Assembly (NCBI GenBank): GCA_015066705.1
Contig: SVNV01000001.1
Coordinates: 85,785 to 149,784, forward strand
DNA: 64,000 nucleotides
From: Ruminococcus sp.
GTDB lineage: Bacteria > Bacillota > Clostridia > Oscillospirales > Ruminococcaceae
Reading direction: 5' to 3'
Notes under the pieces: generated by a model
The model's input: only the letters and a program-made list of their open reading frames with translations
The model's database searches: none
Told to the model about the DNA's origin: nothing
In this document: positions 28,781 to 37,435 of the stretch, in pieces
How the letters are laid out: each line of letters starts with the position of its first letter
Position numbering within the stretch: the stretch's first letter is position 1
Translations under genes and position numbers: made by a program

Positions 28781-29776
28781 TTATTCATAACTCGTGCCTT
28801 TGCTTATATAGTTATTTATTTGAGTCTGTATGCTTTCTGGGAGGATGACCACGTATTCCGGCCAGCCCTCAACGGAATCGTCTATGATCTCTGACCGCCA
28901 GTACCAAACGCCGTCACGGGCGGCAAGGCTTGCAGTGCCGGAAATAAATCCGTCGTTGCTTATCTTGACGAGCGAGGCGAAGTTCTCTATATCGTCAAAG
29001 GCAAGGGTCTTGTCACGCTCAAGATCCTCCATGGTGTAAATAAAGTCGCTTCCCTCGTCACTGATGTTAAGGGGGTAGGGGCCGCGCAGGGGGTCATCAT
29101 TGGAGTCGTAAATAATAACGGACCAGGTATAGTTTGCGCGGTCGCTGTAATATTCTATAGCTTCTTCAGCCTGAGATGAGAGCACGAAAAGACCTCCGTT
29201 GTAAAAAATGATATCCCACTTTTCGTGATCCACGGGGCAGAATTCGTCCTCCTCGTAATCCTCAAGTCCTTTTGTAAGATCGTAGCAGAAAATATCGCCG
29301 GGGAATTCGAGATAGATGTAGGTCTCTTCTTTGTATGCAAGAGCGTCTCCGGCATGGAATTCTTCGTCCTCCACTTCGTCGTCTGAAGCTCTTTCAAAGG
29401 TGCGTACATCGCCGTCAAAATCAAGCACCAGGTTCTCGCCGTCGCAGCTTTTAACTACTATCTCTCTTACTACACCTTTGACAGAGGAGTGGAAGTCCAG
29501 ATGAATAGTCTCGGTTTCGGGGTTGTAGGAATATCCCTCGCAGAGATCGTCATCGTTTACGGGGTTGCCGCAAGCGCAGTAGTAGCCGCAATTTCCGTCG
29601 TCGTTAAAATATATTGTCTCAGTGCAGGAGCCGGTGTGGCGTTCCCAGTCTGTATTCACAAAATCGAGGGTGGAAAGGTCAAAATCGGGGTCTCCCTTTT
29701 GAGAGTTCTTTGCGCAACCCGAAAAGGACGCGAGAACAACAAAAACAGCAACGGCTGCAAGTATTACCTTTTTCAT
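28781..29776 (-). CDS. Putative lipoprotein, function unknown
   Basis: A 331-residue exported protein. The start is placed at the second ATG (MKKVILAAVAVFVVL), with AAGGAG about 9 bp upstream; the first ATG abuts that site. A signal peptide ends in a lipobox FSGC (Cys near residue 20), followed by an acidic, Tyr/Asp/Glu-rich domain with two four-Cys clusters (TGSCTETIYF and CGYYCACGN). No family is recognised. GC content and codon choice (GGG, GAG, CTC, GCC) differ from neighbouring genes, so recent transfer is likely. It may once have continued into the deacetylase domain downstream, which is in the same frame. Confidence 0.75.
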   Translation of the reverse strand: MKKVILAAVAVFVVLASFSGCAKNSQKGDPDFDLSTLDFVNTDWERHTGSCTETIYFNDDGNCGYYCACGNPVNDDDLCEGYSYNPETETIHLDFHSSVKGVVREIVVKSCDGENLVLDFDGDVRTFERASDDEVEDEEFHAGDALAYKEETYIYLEFPGDIFCYDLTKGLEDYEEDEFCPVDHEKWDIIFYNGGLFVLSSQAEEAIEYYSDRANYTWSVIIYDSNDDPLRGPYPLNISDEGSDFIYTMEDLERDKTLAFDDIENFASLVKISNDGFISGTASLAARDGVWYWRSEIIDDSVEGWPEYVVILPESIQTQINNYISKGTSYE

Positions 29777-29815
29777 TACGGCCATCTCCTTTTTTGCAAT
29801 AATCTTTACAATTTG

Positions 29816-29844
29816 ATTATATCACTAATAAAATGCAAATGCAA
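29816..29844 (-). promoter_or_regulatory. Promoter of the lipoprotein gene
   Basis: Minus-strand TTGCAT (29844-29839), 17-bp spacer, TATAAT (29821-29816), about 40 bp before the start. Confidence 0.6.
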
Positions 29845-29912
29845 TCATTTATACAGTATAAACGCGTTTCAAATTCGGGTTTATCGGTGCAGGTAACAAC
29901 CCAAGCGTGATT

Positions 29913-31397
29913 TTAAGCAAAAGGATTTTCTGTTTTGTAGAGCATTCCCTTTGGCTGATTGAAACCGATATTTTCAGCGCCGAGGTATGTAAATACGCTG
30001 TGGATAGCCTTTCCGTAGTGACCAAATGCAACAGCACCGTGATGTGGGAAGTGTCCTTCAACAAGAACGTGACGGTAGAAACGTCCCATTTCAGGGATAG
30101 CGAAAATTCCGATACCGCCGAATGAACGTGTTGCAACAGGAAGAACTTCGCCCTCTGCAATGTAAGCTGAAAGCTTAGCGTCAGCTGTTGACTGCAAACG
30201 GTAGAATGTGATATTTCCCGGAATGATGTCGCCTTCGAGAGTACCTCTTGTGATATCAGGTTCCTTGTCTGGTTCAAGACCTCTGTGCATAATAAGCTGA
30301 TACTTCATTGTTCTTGTGGTAAGTCTGCAGGACGGTGTGTTTCCACAGTGGAAGCCCATAAAGGTATCCTTGTGTGTGTAATTATATTTTCCTGCAATTT
30401 CTTCTGCATAAATGTCAGCAGGAACTGTGTTGTTGATATCAAGAAGTGTAACGCTTTCACCTGATACGCAAGTACCAATAAACTCGCTCAGAGCGCCGTA
30501 AATATCAACCTCACAGCCAACAGGAATACCACGTTGTGTCAGTCTGCTGTTTACATAGCAAGGTACAAATCCGAACTGTGTCTGGAATGATGGCCAGCAC
30601 TTGTTTGCAAAAGCAACATACTTTCTTGCACCCTTGTGAGCCTCTGCCCAGTCAAGAAGTGTAAGCTCGTACTGTGCCAGCTTAGGAAGAATTCCTGCCA
30701 TCTTGTTGCCTTCCCCAAGCTCTGCTTCCATATCAGCAATAACTGATGGGATTCTTTCGTCACCTGCGTGCATATTGTACGACTCAAAAAGGTCAAGCTC
30801 AGAGTTTTCTTCGATTTCAGCACCGATATTGTAAAGCTGTTTGATAGGTGCGTTACAAGCAAGGAAGTCCTGCGGTCTTGGACCAAATGAAATAATCTTA
30901 AGATTATTCACACCGATAATTCCTCTTGCAACAGGAATAAATTCAGCTATCATATCAGCAACTTCATCTGCTGTGCCCACAGGATACTCCGGAATATAAG
31001 CCTTGATGTTTCTCAGTGCAAGGTTGTAGCTTGCATTAAGCATACCACAGTATGCATCGCCTCTTGCGTCACAAAGGCTGTCCCCGCATGGCTCTTCAGC
31101 AGCAGCTACAAACATTACAGGTCCGTCAAAATTCTTAGCAAGAAGTGTTTCGGAAGTTTCAGGGCCGAAGTTTCCAAGATAGACTACAAGAGCATTACAG
31201 CCTGCACCCTTTACTTCTTCGAGAGCTTTGAGCATATGAAGCTCGTTTTCGACTACTGTCTTACACTCAAAAATTTCGCCGTATTTTTCAGAAAAGCTCT
31301 TACATACAGCTACCCTTCTTTTTTCTGAAAGGCTCATAGGAAAGCAGTCTCTTGAAACAGCCACAATACCAAGCTTTACTTCAGGAATGTTTATCAT
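29913..31397 (-). CDS. L-fucose/L-arabinose isomerase family protein
   Basis: A 494-residue ketol-isomerase related to FucI/AraA. Likely metal ligands are the Glu in VGCEVDIYGALSEF (about 305), the Asp in VTLLDINNTV (about 330) and the His in GHFPHHGAVAFGH near the C-terminus. The substrate cannot be told from sequence; fucose, arabinose or a related sugar are all possible. It lies 30 bp downstream of nadE and shares its transcript, an unusual pairing with no other fucose or arabinose genes near. It ends about 130 bp from the transferred island. Confidence 0.82.
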   Translation of the reverse strand: MINIPEVKLGIVAVSRDCFPMSLSEKRRVAVCKSFSEKYGEIFECKTVVENELHMLKALEEVKGAGCNALVVYLGNFGPETSETLLAKNFDGPVMFVAAAEEPCGDSLCDARGDAYCGMLNASYNLALRNIKAYIPEYPVGTADEVADMIAEFIPVARGIIGVNNLKIISFGPRPQDFLACNAPIKQLYNIGAEIEENSELDLFESYNMHAGDERIPSVIADMEAELGEGNKMAGILPKLAQYELTLLDWAEAHKGARKYVAFANKCWPSFQTQFGFVPCYVNSRLTQRGIPVGCEVDIYGALSEFIGTCVSGESVTLLDINNTVPADIYAEEIAGKYNYTHKDTFMGFHCGNTPSCRLTTRTMKYQLIMHRGLEPDKEPDITRGTLEGDIIPGNITFYRLQSTADAKLSAYIAEGEVLPVATRSFGGIGIFAIPEMGRFYRHVLVEGHFPHHGAVAFGHYGKAIHSVFTYLGAENIGFNQPKGMLYKTENPFA

Positions 31398-31427
31398 AAA
31401 TAGTCCCCCAATCTCAAGGTTTTAAAA

Positions 31428-33347
31428 TTAGTTTAGTGTTATGTTTTCTTTTTTGCAGATTTCGTTAATCTCACGAAGCCAGAGGTTTGCCGAAGCATCT
31501 GACGGCATTGAAAAATCCCCTCTCGGTGACAGCGAAACCGCACCGATTTTTGCACCGTCAGGCAGACATGAACGCTTGAACTGCTGATTTATAAATCTTC
31601 TGAAAAATGTTCTCAGCCAGAAAAGAATTGTCTTTTTATCGTATTCCCCGTCAAAGGCATATTCTGCTACTCTGAAAAGCTTTTCAGGCTCAAAGCCCCA
31701 GCGTAGTGCATAGTAAATAAAGAAATCGTGAAGCTCGTAAGGGCCAACCAAATCCTCAGTTTTCTGAGTCATTTCGCCCTTTTCGTCAGTAGGAAGAAGT
31801 TCAGGAGAAACAGGTGTATCCACAATATCAAGAAGCACGTTTCTAATATTTTCAACACCACAGCTTTCAGCGTAATGTCTTACAACATATCTTACAAGCG
31901 TCTTTGGAATCGAAGCATTCACGCCGTACATTGACATATGGTCGCCGTTATAGGTAGCCCAGCCGAGAGCAAGCTCTGACAAATCGCCCGTTCCGACAAC
32001 AAGACCTCCCACCTGATTTGCAATATCCATAATCACCTGCGTACGCTCTCTTGCCTGAGAATTCTCATAGGTAACGCTATGGTCATTTTTATCGTGACCG
32101 ATATCTTCAAAATGTTGTAAAACAGCTTTTGAAATATCCACTTCTCTGAAGGCTACACCAAGCTCATTACAAAGAATTTCAGCATTTGAACGTGTTCTCT
32201 TGGTCGTACCGAAGCAAGGCATTGTTACCGCAACAATATCTGTTCTCGGTCTGTTTAACATATCCATTGTCTTTGCACACACAAGAAGTGCAAGGGTTGA
32301 ATCAAGTCCACCTGAAATTCCGATAACAAGTGTTTTTGAATTTGTATGTTCAAATCGTTTTGCAAGTCCCTTCGCCTGCATTGTAAGGATATCCTCACAT
32401 CTTTCTGCACGCTTTTTTTCACATTCCGGAACAAAAGGCATTTTTGAAATATATCTTGTAAGCTGTGTATCTGTATTTTCAAGGTTAAAAGTAAACTCGT
32501 CGTCAAACAAATCTTCTGTTTCAAAGCCTTTACGTCTTCTTTCAAAGCAGAGCTTTTTTACATCAGCTTCTGAAATAGTGATTTCGTTTTCAAAAGGCTT
32601 ACTTTCTGCAAGAATCTTACCGTTTTCACAGATGATATTATGACCTGCAAAAACGCAGTCAGTTGTAGATTCGCCATCACCTGCTGAGCATACTACATAG
32701 GTACAGCACAGCTTTTCGCTCATAACCTTAAAGAAATCCCTGCGTTTACTTGATGATTCAACAACCTCAGGCATAGCACAAAGGTTAATCATAACAGTAG
32801 CGCCTGCTGTAACAAGGCTTTCGCTCATACTATCAACACCAAAAGCATCATCGGAAATTTCAATACCGAATTTAAGCTCGCTCATATTTTCGCAGATAAA
32901 AAGTCCCTGACCAACCGAAACAGGATTTTCACCCAAATCAGCCCACAGAGTTTCACCATCAAAAGCTGAAAAAACTCGTCTGTCGCTATTTGAAAGAACT
33001 GTTTTAGGAACAATTCCGATAATTTCGCCATAATTCATCACAACAGCACAGTTATAAAGCTTTTCATTTGCCCTTACAGGTGCACCGACAATAATCACCC
33101 CATCGGTTCTGGCTGTTTTTTCAGCAATTTCCAGAAGTGCTTTTTCAGCATCCTTAACAAGAGCTTCCCTCACAAACAAATCACCACAAGTAGCACCCGT
33201 CACACAAAGCTCAGGAAAAACTATGATTTTTGTTCCTGATTCCTTGCACATTTCAATCTGTTCAAGAATTTTCGCCTTGTTGAATTCACAGTCCGCAACC
33301 CTGATTTCAGGGGTACAGCAGGCAATTTTTACAAATCCGTTTTTCAA
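31428..33347 (-). CDS. nadE: NAD+ synthetase with altered glutaminase domain
   Basis: A 639-residue two-domain protein: nitrilase-type glutamine amidotransferase (about 1-290) and NAD synthetase (about 325-639). The synthetase has the PP-loop ISGGLDSTLALLV near residue 345, and adenylates nicotinic acid adenine dinucleotide for amidation. In the N-terminal domain the catalytic triad should be Glu, Lys, Cys. Glu46 (VFPELCVTG) and Lys115 (IVPKTVLSN) are present, but the Cys position is Ser165 (FGIEISDDAFG; the family has EICED). The codon is TCC. If this is not compensated, the enzyme should depend on free ammonia. It is the first gene of a two-gene unit. Confidence 0.93.
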   Translation of the reverse strand: MKNGFVKIACCTPEIRVADCEFNKAKILEQIEMCKESGTKIIVFPELCVTGATCGDLFVREALVKDAEKALLEIAEKTARTDGVIIVGAPVRANEKLYNCAVVMNYGEIIGIVPKTVLSNSDRRVFSAFDGETLWADLGENPVSVGQGLFICENMSELKFGIEISDDAFGVDSMSESLVTAGATVMINLCAMPEVVESSSKRRDFFKVMSEKLCCTYVVCSAGDGESTTDCVFAGHNIICENGKILAESKPFENEITISEADVKKLCFERRRKGFETEDLFDDEFTFNLENTDTQLTRYISKMPFVPECEKKRAERCEDILTMQAKGLAKRFEHTNSKTLVIGISGGLDSTLALLVCAKTMDMLNRPRTDIVAVTMPCFGTTKRTRSNAEILCNELGVAFREVDISKAVLQHFEDIGHDKNDHSVTYENSQARERTQVIMDIANQVGGLVVGTGDLSELALGWATYNGDHMSMYGVNASIPKTLVRYVVRHYAESCGVENIRNVLLDIVDTPVSPELLPTDEKGEMTQKTEDLVGPYELHDFFIYYALRWGFEPEKLFRVAEYAFDGEYDKKTILFWLRTFFRRFINQQFKRSCLPDGAKIGAVSLSPRGDFSMPSDASANLWLREINEICKKENITLN

Positions 33348-33401
33348 TTTATCACAACCTTAAAAATATACTCAGAAAATATTTTTAATAAATACACTTT
33401 A

Positions 33402-33429
33402 ATTATACCATTTAAAAGGAATTTTTCAA
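33402..33429 (-). promoter_or_regulatory. Promoter of nadE-isomerase unit
   Basis: Minus-strand TTGAAA (33429-33424), 16-bp spacer, TATAAT (33407-33402), about 55 bp before nadE. Confidence 0.65.
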
Positions 33430-33482
33430 GGGGGTATCGAAAAAAATGCATAAAATGTGATAAAGGTTTGAGAAAAGATAAC

Positions 33483-33518
33483 TTTGTCATTGACAAAAGG
33501 TTAAAATGGGTTTATCAT
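33483..33518 (+). promoter_or_regulatory. Promoter of rlmA-like gene with palindrome over the -35
   Basis: TTGACA (33490-33495), 17-bp spacer, TATCAT (33513-33518). The -35 box sits in the palindrome TTTGTCA-T-TGACAAA (33483-33497), a plausible operator. Confidence 0.6.
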
Positions 33519-33547
33519 ATTTTTAGATAAGAAAGGTAGTAATTAAG

Positions 33548-34363
33548 ATGATTGAATTTTTATGTCCTGTCTGCAACAATCCACTCAGACTAATTGAAAA
33601 TACATATAAATGTGAGAAAAACCACTGCTTTGACCGTTCAAAAAAGGGATATGTCAACCTTTTGTTGTGTAAAGGTGGAAAGCTTCACGGTGATGACAAA
33701 ACTATGGTTAATGCGAGAACAAGATTTCTGGACGGAGGTTTTTACGAAAATTTCCGGGATGAAGTTTGCAGGCTGGCAGTAAAATACGCACCTGAAAACT
33801 GCAGGATTTTAGACTGTGGTTGCGGGGAATGTTATTACACTTCTGAAATTTACAGACAGCTTGAGCTTATGGACAAAAATCCTGAAATTATGGGAATTGA
33901 CATCTCAAAGGACGCAATCTCGGCAGGTTTTAAACGTTGTAAAGGCTTAAACCTTGCCGTAGGAAGCGTGTTTCATCTTCCCTGTGACAGTGAGAAATTC
34001 GATATTTTAGTGACTTTGTTTGCACCTTTCTGCAAAGAAGAATACAAAAGGGTGTTGAAAAATGGCGGTCACCTCATTATGGCCATTCCTCTTGAGAATC
34101 ATTTATGGGAATTAAAGCGTGAGATTTATGAAAAACCTTACAAAAATCAGGTTGGAAGTTTTGAAGTCGAGGGCTTTGAACTGGTTGAAAAAAGTGAAAT
34201 TAAAAATACCATTTCACTTACGTCAAATCAGCAGATTCTTGATTTGTTTTCAATGACACCTTACTACTACAAAACCTCTCACGAGGACAGAGAAAAATTA
34301 AACTCCATAGACCGACTTGACATTCAGACGGAATTTATGGTGCTTGTTTACAAAAAGATATAA
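33548..34363 (+). CDS. 23S rRNA (guanine-N1)-methyltransferase, RlmA family
   Basis: A 271-residue SAM-dependent methyltransferase. The N-terminal zinc-binding part has CPVCNNPLRL and YKCEKNHCFDRSKKGYVNLL, the arrangement seen in RlmA(I)/RlmA(II), and motif I is ILDCGCGECYYTSEIY (about 94-109). The family methylates G745 or G748 of 23S rRNA; Gram-positive members (TlrB type) act on G748 and can affect macrolide binding. Which base is used here is not decided. It is followed after 11 bp by an unknown membrane protein gene. Confidence 0.85.
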   Translation: MIEFLCPVCNNPLRLIENTYKCEKNHCFDRSKKGYVNLLLCKGGKLHGDDKTMVNARTRFLDGGFYENFRDEVCRLAVKYAPENCRILDCGCGECYYTSEIYRQLELMDKNPEIMGIDISKDAISAGFKRCKGLNLAVGSVFHLPCDSEKFDILVTLFAPFCKEEYKRVLKNGGHLIMAIPLENHLWELKREIYEKPYKNQVGSFEVEGFELVEKSEIKNTISLTSNQQILDLFSMTPYYYKTSHEDREKLNSIDRLDIQTEFMVLVYKKI

Positions 34364-34374
34364 GGAAGAATTTT

Positions 34375-35067
34375 ATGGAAATTAGAACAAATGCTCACAA
34401 AAAACGCCTGTTAAAAATATGGCTGTGGCTTGTTTTCGGAGCAATAGTTGTTACAGTTTTTGTTTGTGTGGTTATGCTGTTAAATCACGGCAATCAAGGG
34501 GCTGTTTTGTACCCCTTTGGAATTCTATTGATTATCTGCTCGGTGGTATTCTTTCCCTACACGATATTTCTCACAAAATGTCTTGAGCTTTTAAGCACTC
34601 AGAAAGTTTTTTACAGTGAAAAACATCTGCTTTTTTATTTTTCGAGGCGTGACGGTGGTCCTGAAGGCTTTGGCGAGCAGCATTTTTATGACAGAAAATC
34701 AGTTGTCACAAAAACAAGAAAAAACAAGCTGTTTATTTCAGTTAAAGGAACCTTTCAGACAAAAACAGAAGGTTTTCCTACACTTGAAATTCAGAATCCT
34801 GATGATGAAACCTCAAAGCTAACCTTTGACGAACAGGTTGGTCTGTTATATTTTGAGGACAGCTATATAAAAAACAAAACTATCAGAATTCTGAGGGTTT
34901 TTGATAAGGAAGATGAAGAGCTTCTTTTGGAGTTGCTTTCAAAAACTGAAGAAAACGAAGAAATCATTGAAGAAATTTCTGATGAAACTCCGACTGAAAC
35001 AACTGAAGTCTCAGATGAAGTCGAAGATGTTACAGAAGAAGCAGTTGAAGCTGTCGTTGAGGAGTAA
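34375..35067 (+). CDS. Membrane protein with acidic C-terminal tail, function unknown
   Basis: A 230-residue protein. Two membrane helices (about 15-36 and 45-66) are followed by a soluble domain of about 110 residues, similar in layout to YcxB-like proteins, and a final stretch of about 40 residues made almost entirely of Glu, Asp, Thr and Val. No family is firmly recognised. It is translated from AAGGAAG 7 bp before the ATG and shares the transcript of the methyltransferase. Confidence 0.6.
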   Translation: MEIRTNAHKKRLLKIWLWLVFGAIVVTVFVCVVMLLNHGNQGAVLYPFGILLIICSVVFFPYTIFLTKCLELLSTQKVFYSEKHLLFYFSRRDGGPEGFGEQHFYDRKSVVTKTRKNKLFISVKGTFQTKTEGFPTLEIQNPDDETSKLTFDEQVGLLYFEDSYIKNKTIRILRVFDKEDEELLLELLSKTEENEEIIEEISDETPTETTEVSDEVEDVTEEAVEAVVEE

Positions 35068-35085
35068 AAATACATAAAAAACAAC

Positions 35086-35123
35086 AAAAAAGCTGGCAAG
35101 GTTTTCGCCTTGTCAGCTTTTGT
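35086..35123. terminator. Bidirectional intrinsic terminator
   Basis: An 11-bp stem (35091-35101 with 35108-35118, one G-T pair), 6-nt loop, with A-tract before and T-tract after. It can serve the plus-strand unit ending at 35067 and the ispF operon ending at 35132. Confidence 0.85.
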
Positions 35124-35131
35124 TTTTTGTA

Positions 35132-35614
35132 CTATTTTTTATAAAGCAGACAAACTGCTGTTGCGGAAATCCCCAGCTTTTCTCCCGTAAAACCGAGCTT
35201 TTCTTCAGTTGTTGCTTTTACAGAAACCTGAGATACCTCAAGTCCCGCCACCCTTGCAATATTCTCCCTCATAGAAATTATATAGGGTGCAAGCTTAGGA
35301 GCCTGAGCACATATTGTAGCGTCAATATTAGAGATTTCATAGCCTTCGTTTCTTATAATTTCGCACACTTTTTCAAAAAGCTTCATACTATCGGCACCCT
35401 TATACGCCTCATCTGTATCAGGAAAATGCTTTCCTATATCCCCGAGAGCAAGTGCGCCAAGAAGTGAGTCCATAATTGCGTGGACAAGTACGTCAGCATC
35501 GCTGTGTCCCAGAAGTCCTTTTTCGTGTGGAATATCAACCCCACCAAGAATCAATTTTCTGTTTTCTGCAAGTCTATGCACATCATAGCCGTGACCTATT
35601 CTGAATACAGGCAT
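35132..35614 (-). CDS. ispF: 2-C-methyl-D-erythritol 2,4-cyclodiphosphate synthase
   Basis: MEP pathway enzyme that cyclises CDP-ME 2-phosphate. The 160-residue protein has the metal-binding HGYDVHRL (8-15) and [18 protein letters not shown] (about 36-53) motifs. It is 1 bp after ispD, so the two are translationally close. It is the final gene of the esterase-pheA-ispD-ispF operon. Confidence 0.97.
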   Translation of the reverse strand: MPVFRIGHGYDVHRLAENRKLILGGVDIPHEKGLLGHSDADVLVHAIMDSLLGALALGDIGKHFPDTDEAYKGADSMKLFEKVCEIIRNEGYEISNIDATICAQAPKLAPYIISMRENIARVAGLEVSQVSVKATTEEKLGFTGEKLGISATAVCLLYKK

Positions 35615-35615
35615 A

Positions 35616-36299
35616 TTATTTTTCCTTTCTGCTGTTTAAAATCTGTTTTGCAATAATTATATCCTCAGGAGTTGTAATCTTGATATTTGAATAATCCCCG
35701 ACCGTTATATGTGGCATTATTCCTACAGCCTCAAAAAGCTGGCTGTCATCTGTAAAATCAAGCCCGTTCTTATTAGCAAACTCAAGTGCTTCTTTATACA
35801 TGCTGAGGTCAAAAATCTGTGGAGTCTGGGTCAGATAAAGACTTTCCCTCGGTGGGGTTTCTTTTACATTCCCATTACTATCCGAAACCTTGACCGTATC
35901 CTTACAAGGCACACAAACAACCGAAGCTTTATATTCTCTTGCATCAGAAATTGCCTTTTCTATTGTTTCATTAAGAACAAGCGGTCTTGCTCCGTCGTGA
36001 ATACACACAAGAGAATTATTTTCATCACAGACACCAATTCCGTTTTCTACTGATTTCTGACGGGTGCTACCGTTTGGTGCAAACTTAAGAGAAACAGGTA
36101 TTTCCTCTGTAAGCTTACTGAAAATTTCCTCCTTAAAGCTTTCAGAGCAGGTGATTATTATTTCCGAAACGCCCTCTATATCGCAGAATGCTCTTATCGT
36201 TCTTTCGCAGACGGTCATTCCCTCAAGTTCAAGCAGAAGCTTATTTACTCCGCCCATTCGTGTGGAGCTTCCCCCACAAGCAACAATTACCGATATCAT
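35616..36299 (-). CDS. ispD: 2-C-methyl-D-erythritol 4-phosphate cytidylyltransferase
   Basis: Makes CDP-ME from MEP and CTP. The 227-residue protein has the nucleotide-binding [17 protein letters not shown] motif (4-20), IHDGARPLV (about 100-108), and TQTPQIFD. It lies between pheA (2-bp gap) and ispF. No ispE is in the window. Confidence 0.96.
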   Translation of the reverse strand: MISVIVACGGSSTRMGGVNKLLLELEGMTVCERTIRAFCDIEGVSEIIITCSESFKEEIFSKLTEEIPVSLKFAPNGSTRQKSVENGIGVCDENNSLVCIHDGARPLVLNETIEKAISDAREYKASVVCVPCKDTVKVSDSNGNVKETPPRESLYLTQTPQIFDLSMYKEALEFANKNGLDFTDDSQLFEAVGIMPHITVGDYSNIKITTPEDIIIAKQILNSRKEK

Positions 36300-36301
36300 A
36301 A

Positions 36302-37417
36302 TCAGACTTCCTTATAGTTTCCTAAAAATTTAAAATATGAAAGCTCGCTTTCAAGCTCAGCCACAAGCTTTGCTACCTGCGGATTCTGAACACTTCCCTC
36401 AAAATCCAGATAAAACACAACATCAAATTCCTTACCGGCAATAGGCTTACTTTCAATTCGTGTAAGGTTAAGACCTGCTACTGAGAATTTTGTAAGCAGT
36501 CTGTAAAGTGATGATTTTGTATGAGGAAGTGAAAGGCTTACCGAAATTATATCTGCTGACTCTGACGAGTACACGTTTTTAGAAAGCAGAATAAACCTTG
36601 TATAGTTATCTGCTTCGTTGGTTATTTCGCTGTTTAAGATTTCAAGTCCCAGCCTGTCTGCACATTCCAGAGAGCAGATTGCAGCATAAGGCTCATCGCT
36701 TTCAAGAACAAATTCAGCTGCAAGAGCCGTATTTGAATATTTCTCGGTCAAAAAGCCCTTTTCCTTGATAAAATCACTACACTGTGCAAGTGCCTGCTCG
36801 TGTGAAATAACCTTTTTAATCTGTGAAAGTTCAATTCCCTTTTTGACTGCAAGGCAGTGTGAAACCTTAACCTTGGTTGTTGCTCCGATATGACAGTTAT
36901 ATTTTTTAAGAAGGTTATACGCCTGATGAACAGAGCCAGCTGTTGAATTCTGCAAAGGCATAATTCCAAAATCAGCCTTATCATTTACAACGGCTTCAAA
37001 AACCTCTTCAAAATCCTCATAAAAGAGCGGTATTCCCTCAGGGAAAATCTGTTGTGAAGCTATATGTGAATAGCTTCCCTCTGTACCGGGGCAAGCAACC
37101 GTCGGATTATTCTTTACCTTATCAAAATCAAGGTAATCAATCTTATCCTTTTTATCAAAAACAAGCTGATACTGCTGTGATTTTGAAATATCCATTATTG
37201 TTGTAAAAAGAATTTCCGAGCTGTTTTCAAGCCACTGAGGAGAGTTTCCCCTTACCTTTTCAATAATAGCTTTTTCTCTTTCTGTCTGAAAAACAGGAAG
37301 ATTATTTTCAATTTTATACTTTGCAACATCAACACAAAGTCCCATTCTTTTTATAAAAAGCTCAAGAATGTCCTTGTCGATGTCATTAATATTGTTTCTC
37401 AATTCGTTCAAATCCAT
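36302..37417 (-). CDS. pheA: Bifunctional chorismate mutase/prephenate dehydratase
   Basis: P-protein of phenylalanine synthesis, 371 residues. An AroQ-type chorismate mutase domain (about 1-90), a prephenate dehydratase domain (about 105-290, with NYTRFILLSK carrying the TRF motif) and a C-terminal ACT domain (about 295-371; GLNLTRIESKPIAG) for phenylalanine feedback. It lies 18 bp after the esterase gene and 2 bp before ispD. No T-box or attenuator is seen. Confidence 0.95.
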   Translation of the reverse strand: MDLNELRNNINDIDKDILELFIKRMGLCVDVAKYKIENNLPVFQTEREKAIIEKVRGNSPQWLENSSEILFTTIMDISKSQQYQLVFDKKDKIDYLDFDKVKNNPTVACPGTEGSYSHIASQQIFPEGIPLFYEDFEEVFEAVVNDKADFGIMPLQNSTAGSVHQAYNLLKKYNCHIGATTKVKVSHCLAVKKGIELSQIKKVISHEQALAQCSDFIKEKGFLTEKYSNTALAAEFVLESDEPYAAICSLECADRLGLEILNSEITNEADNYTRFILLSKNVYSSESADIISVSLSLPHTKSSLYRLLTKFSVAGLNLTRIESKPIAGKEFDVVFYLDFEGSVQNPQVAKLVAELESELSYFKFLGNYKEV

Positions 37418-37435
37418 TTTTATACCTTCTGAAAA

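Noticed and set aside
28694..28894. 66-codon plus-strand open frame in the island
   Set aside because: It is antisense to the lipoprotein and deacetylase remnant, whose protein motifs are clear on the minus strand.
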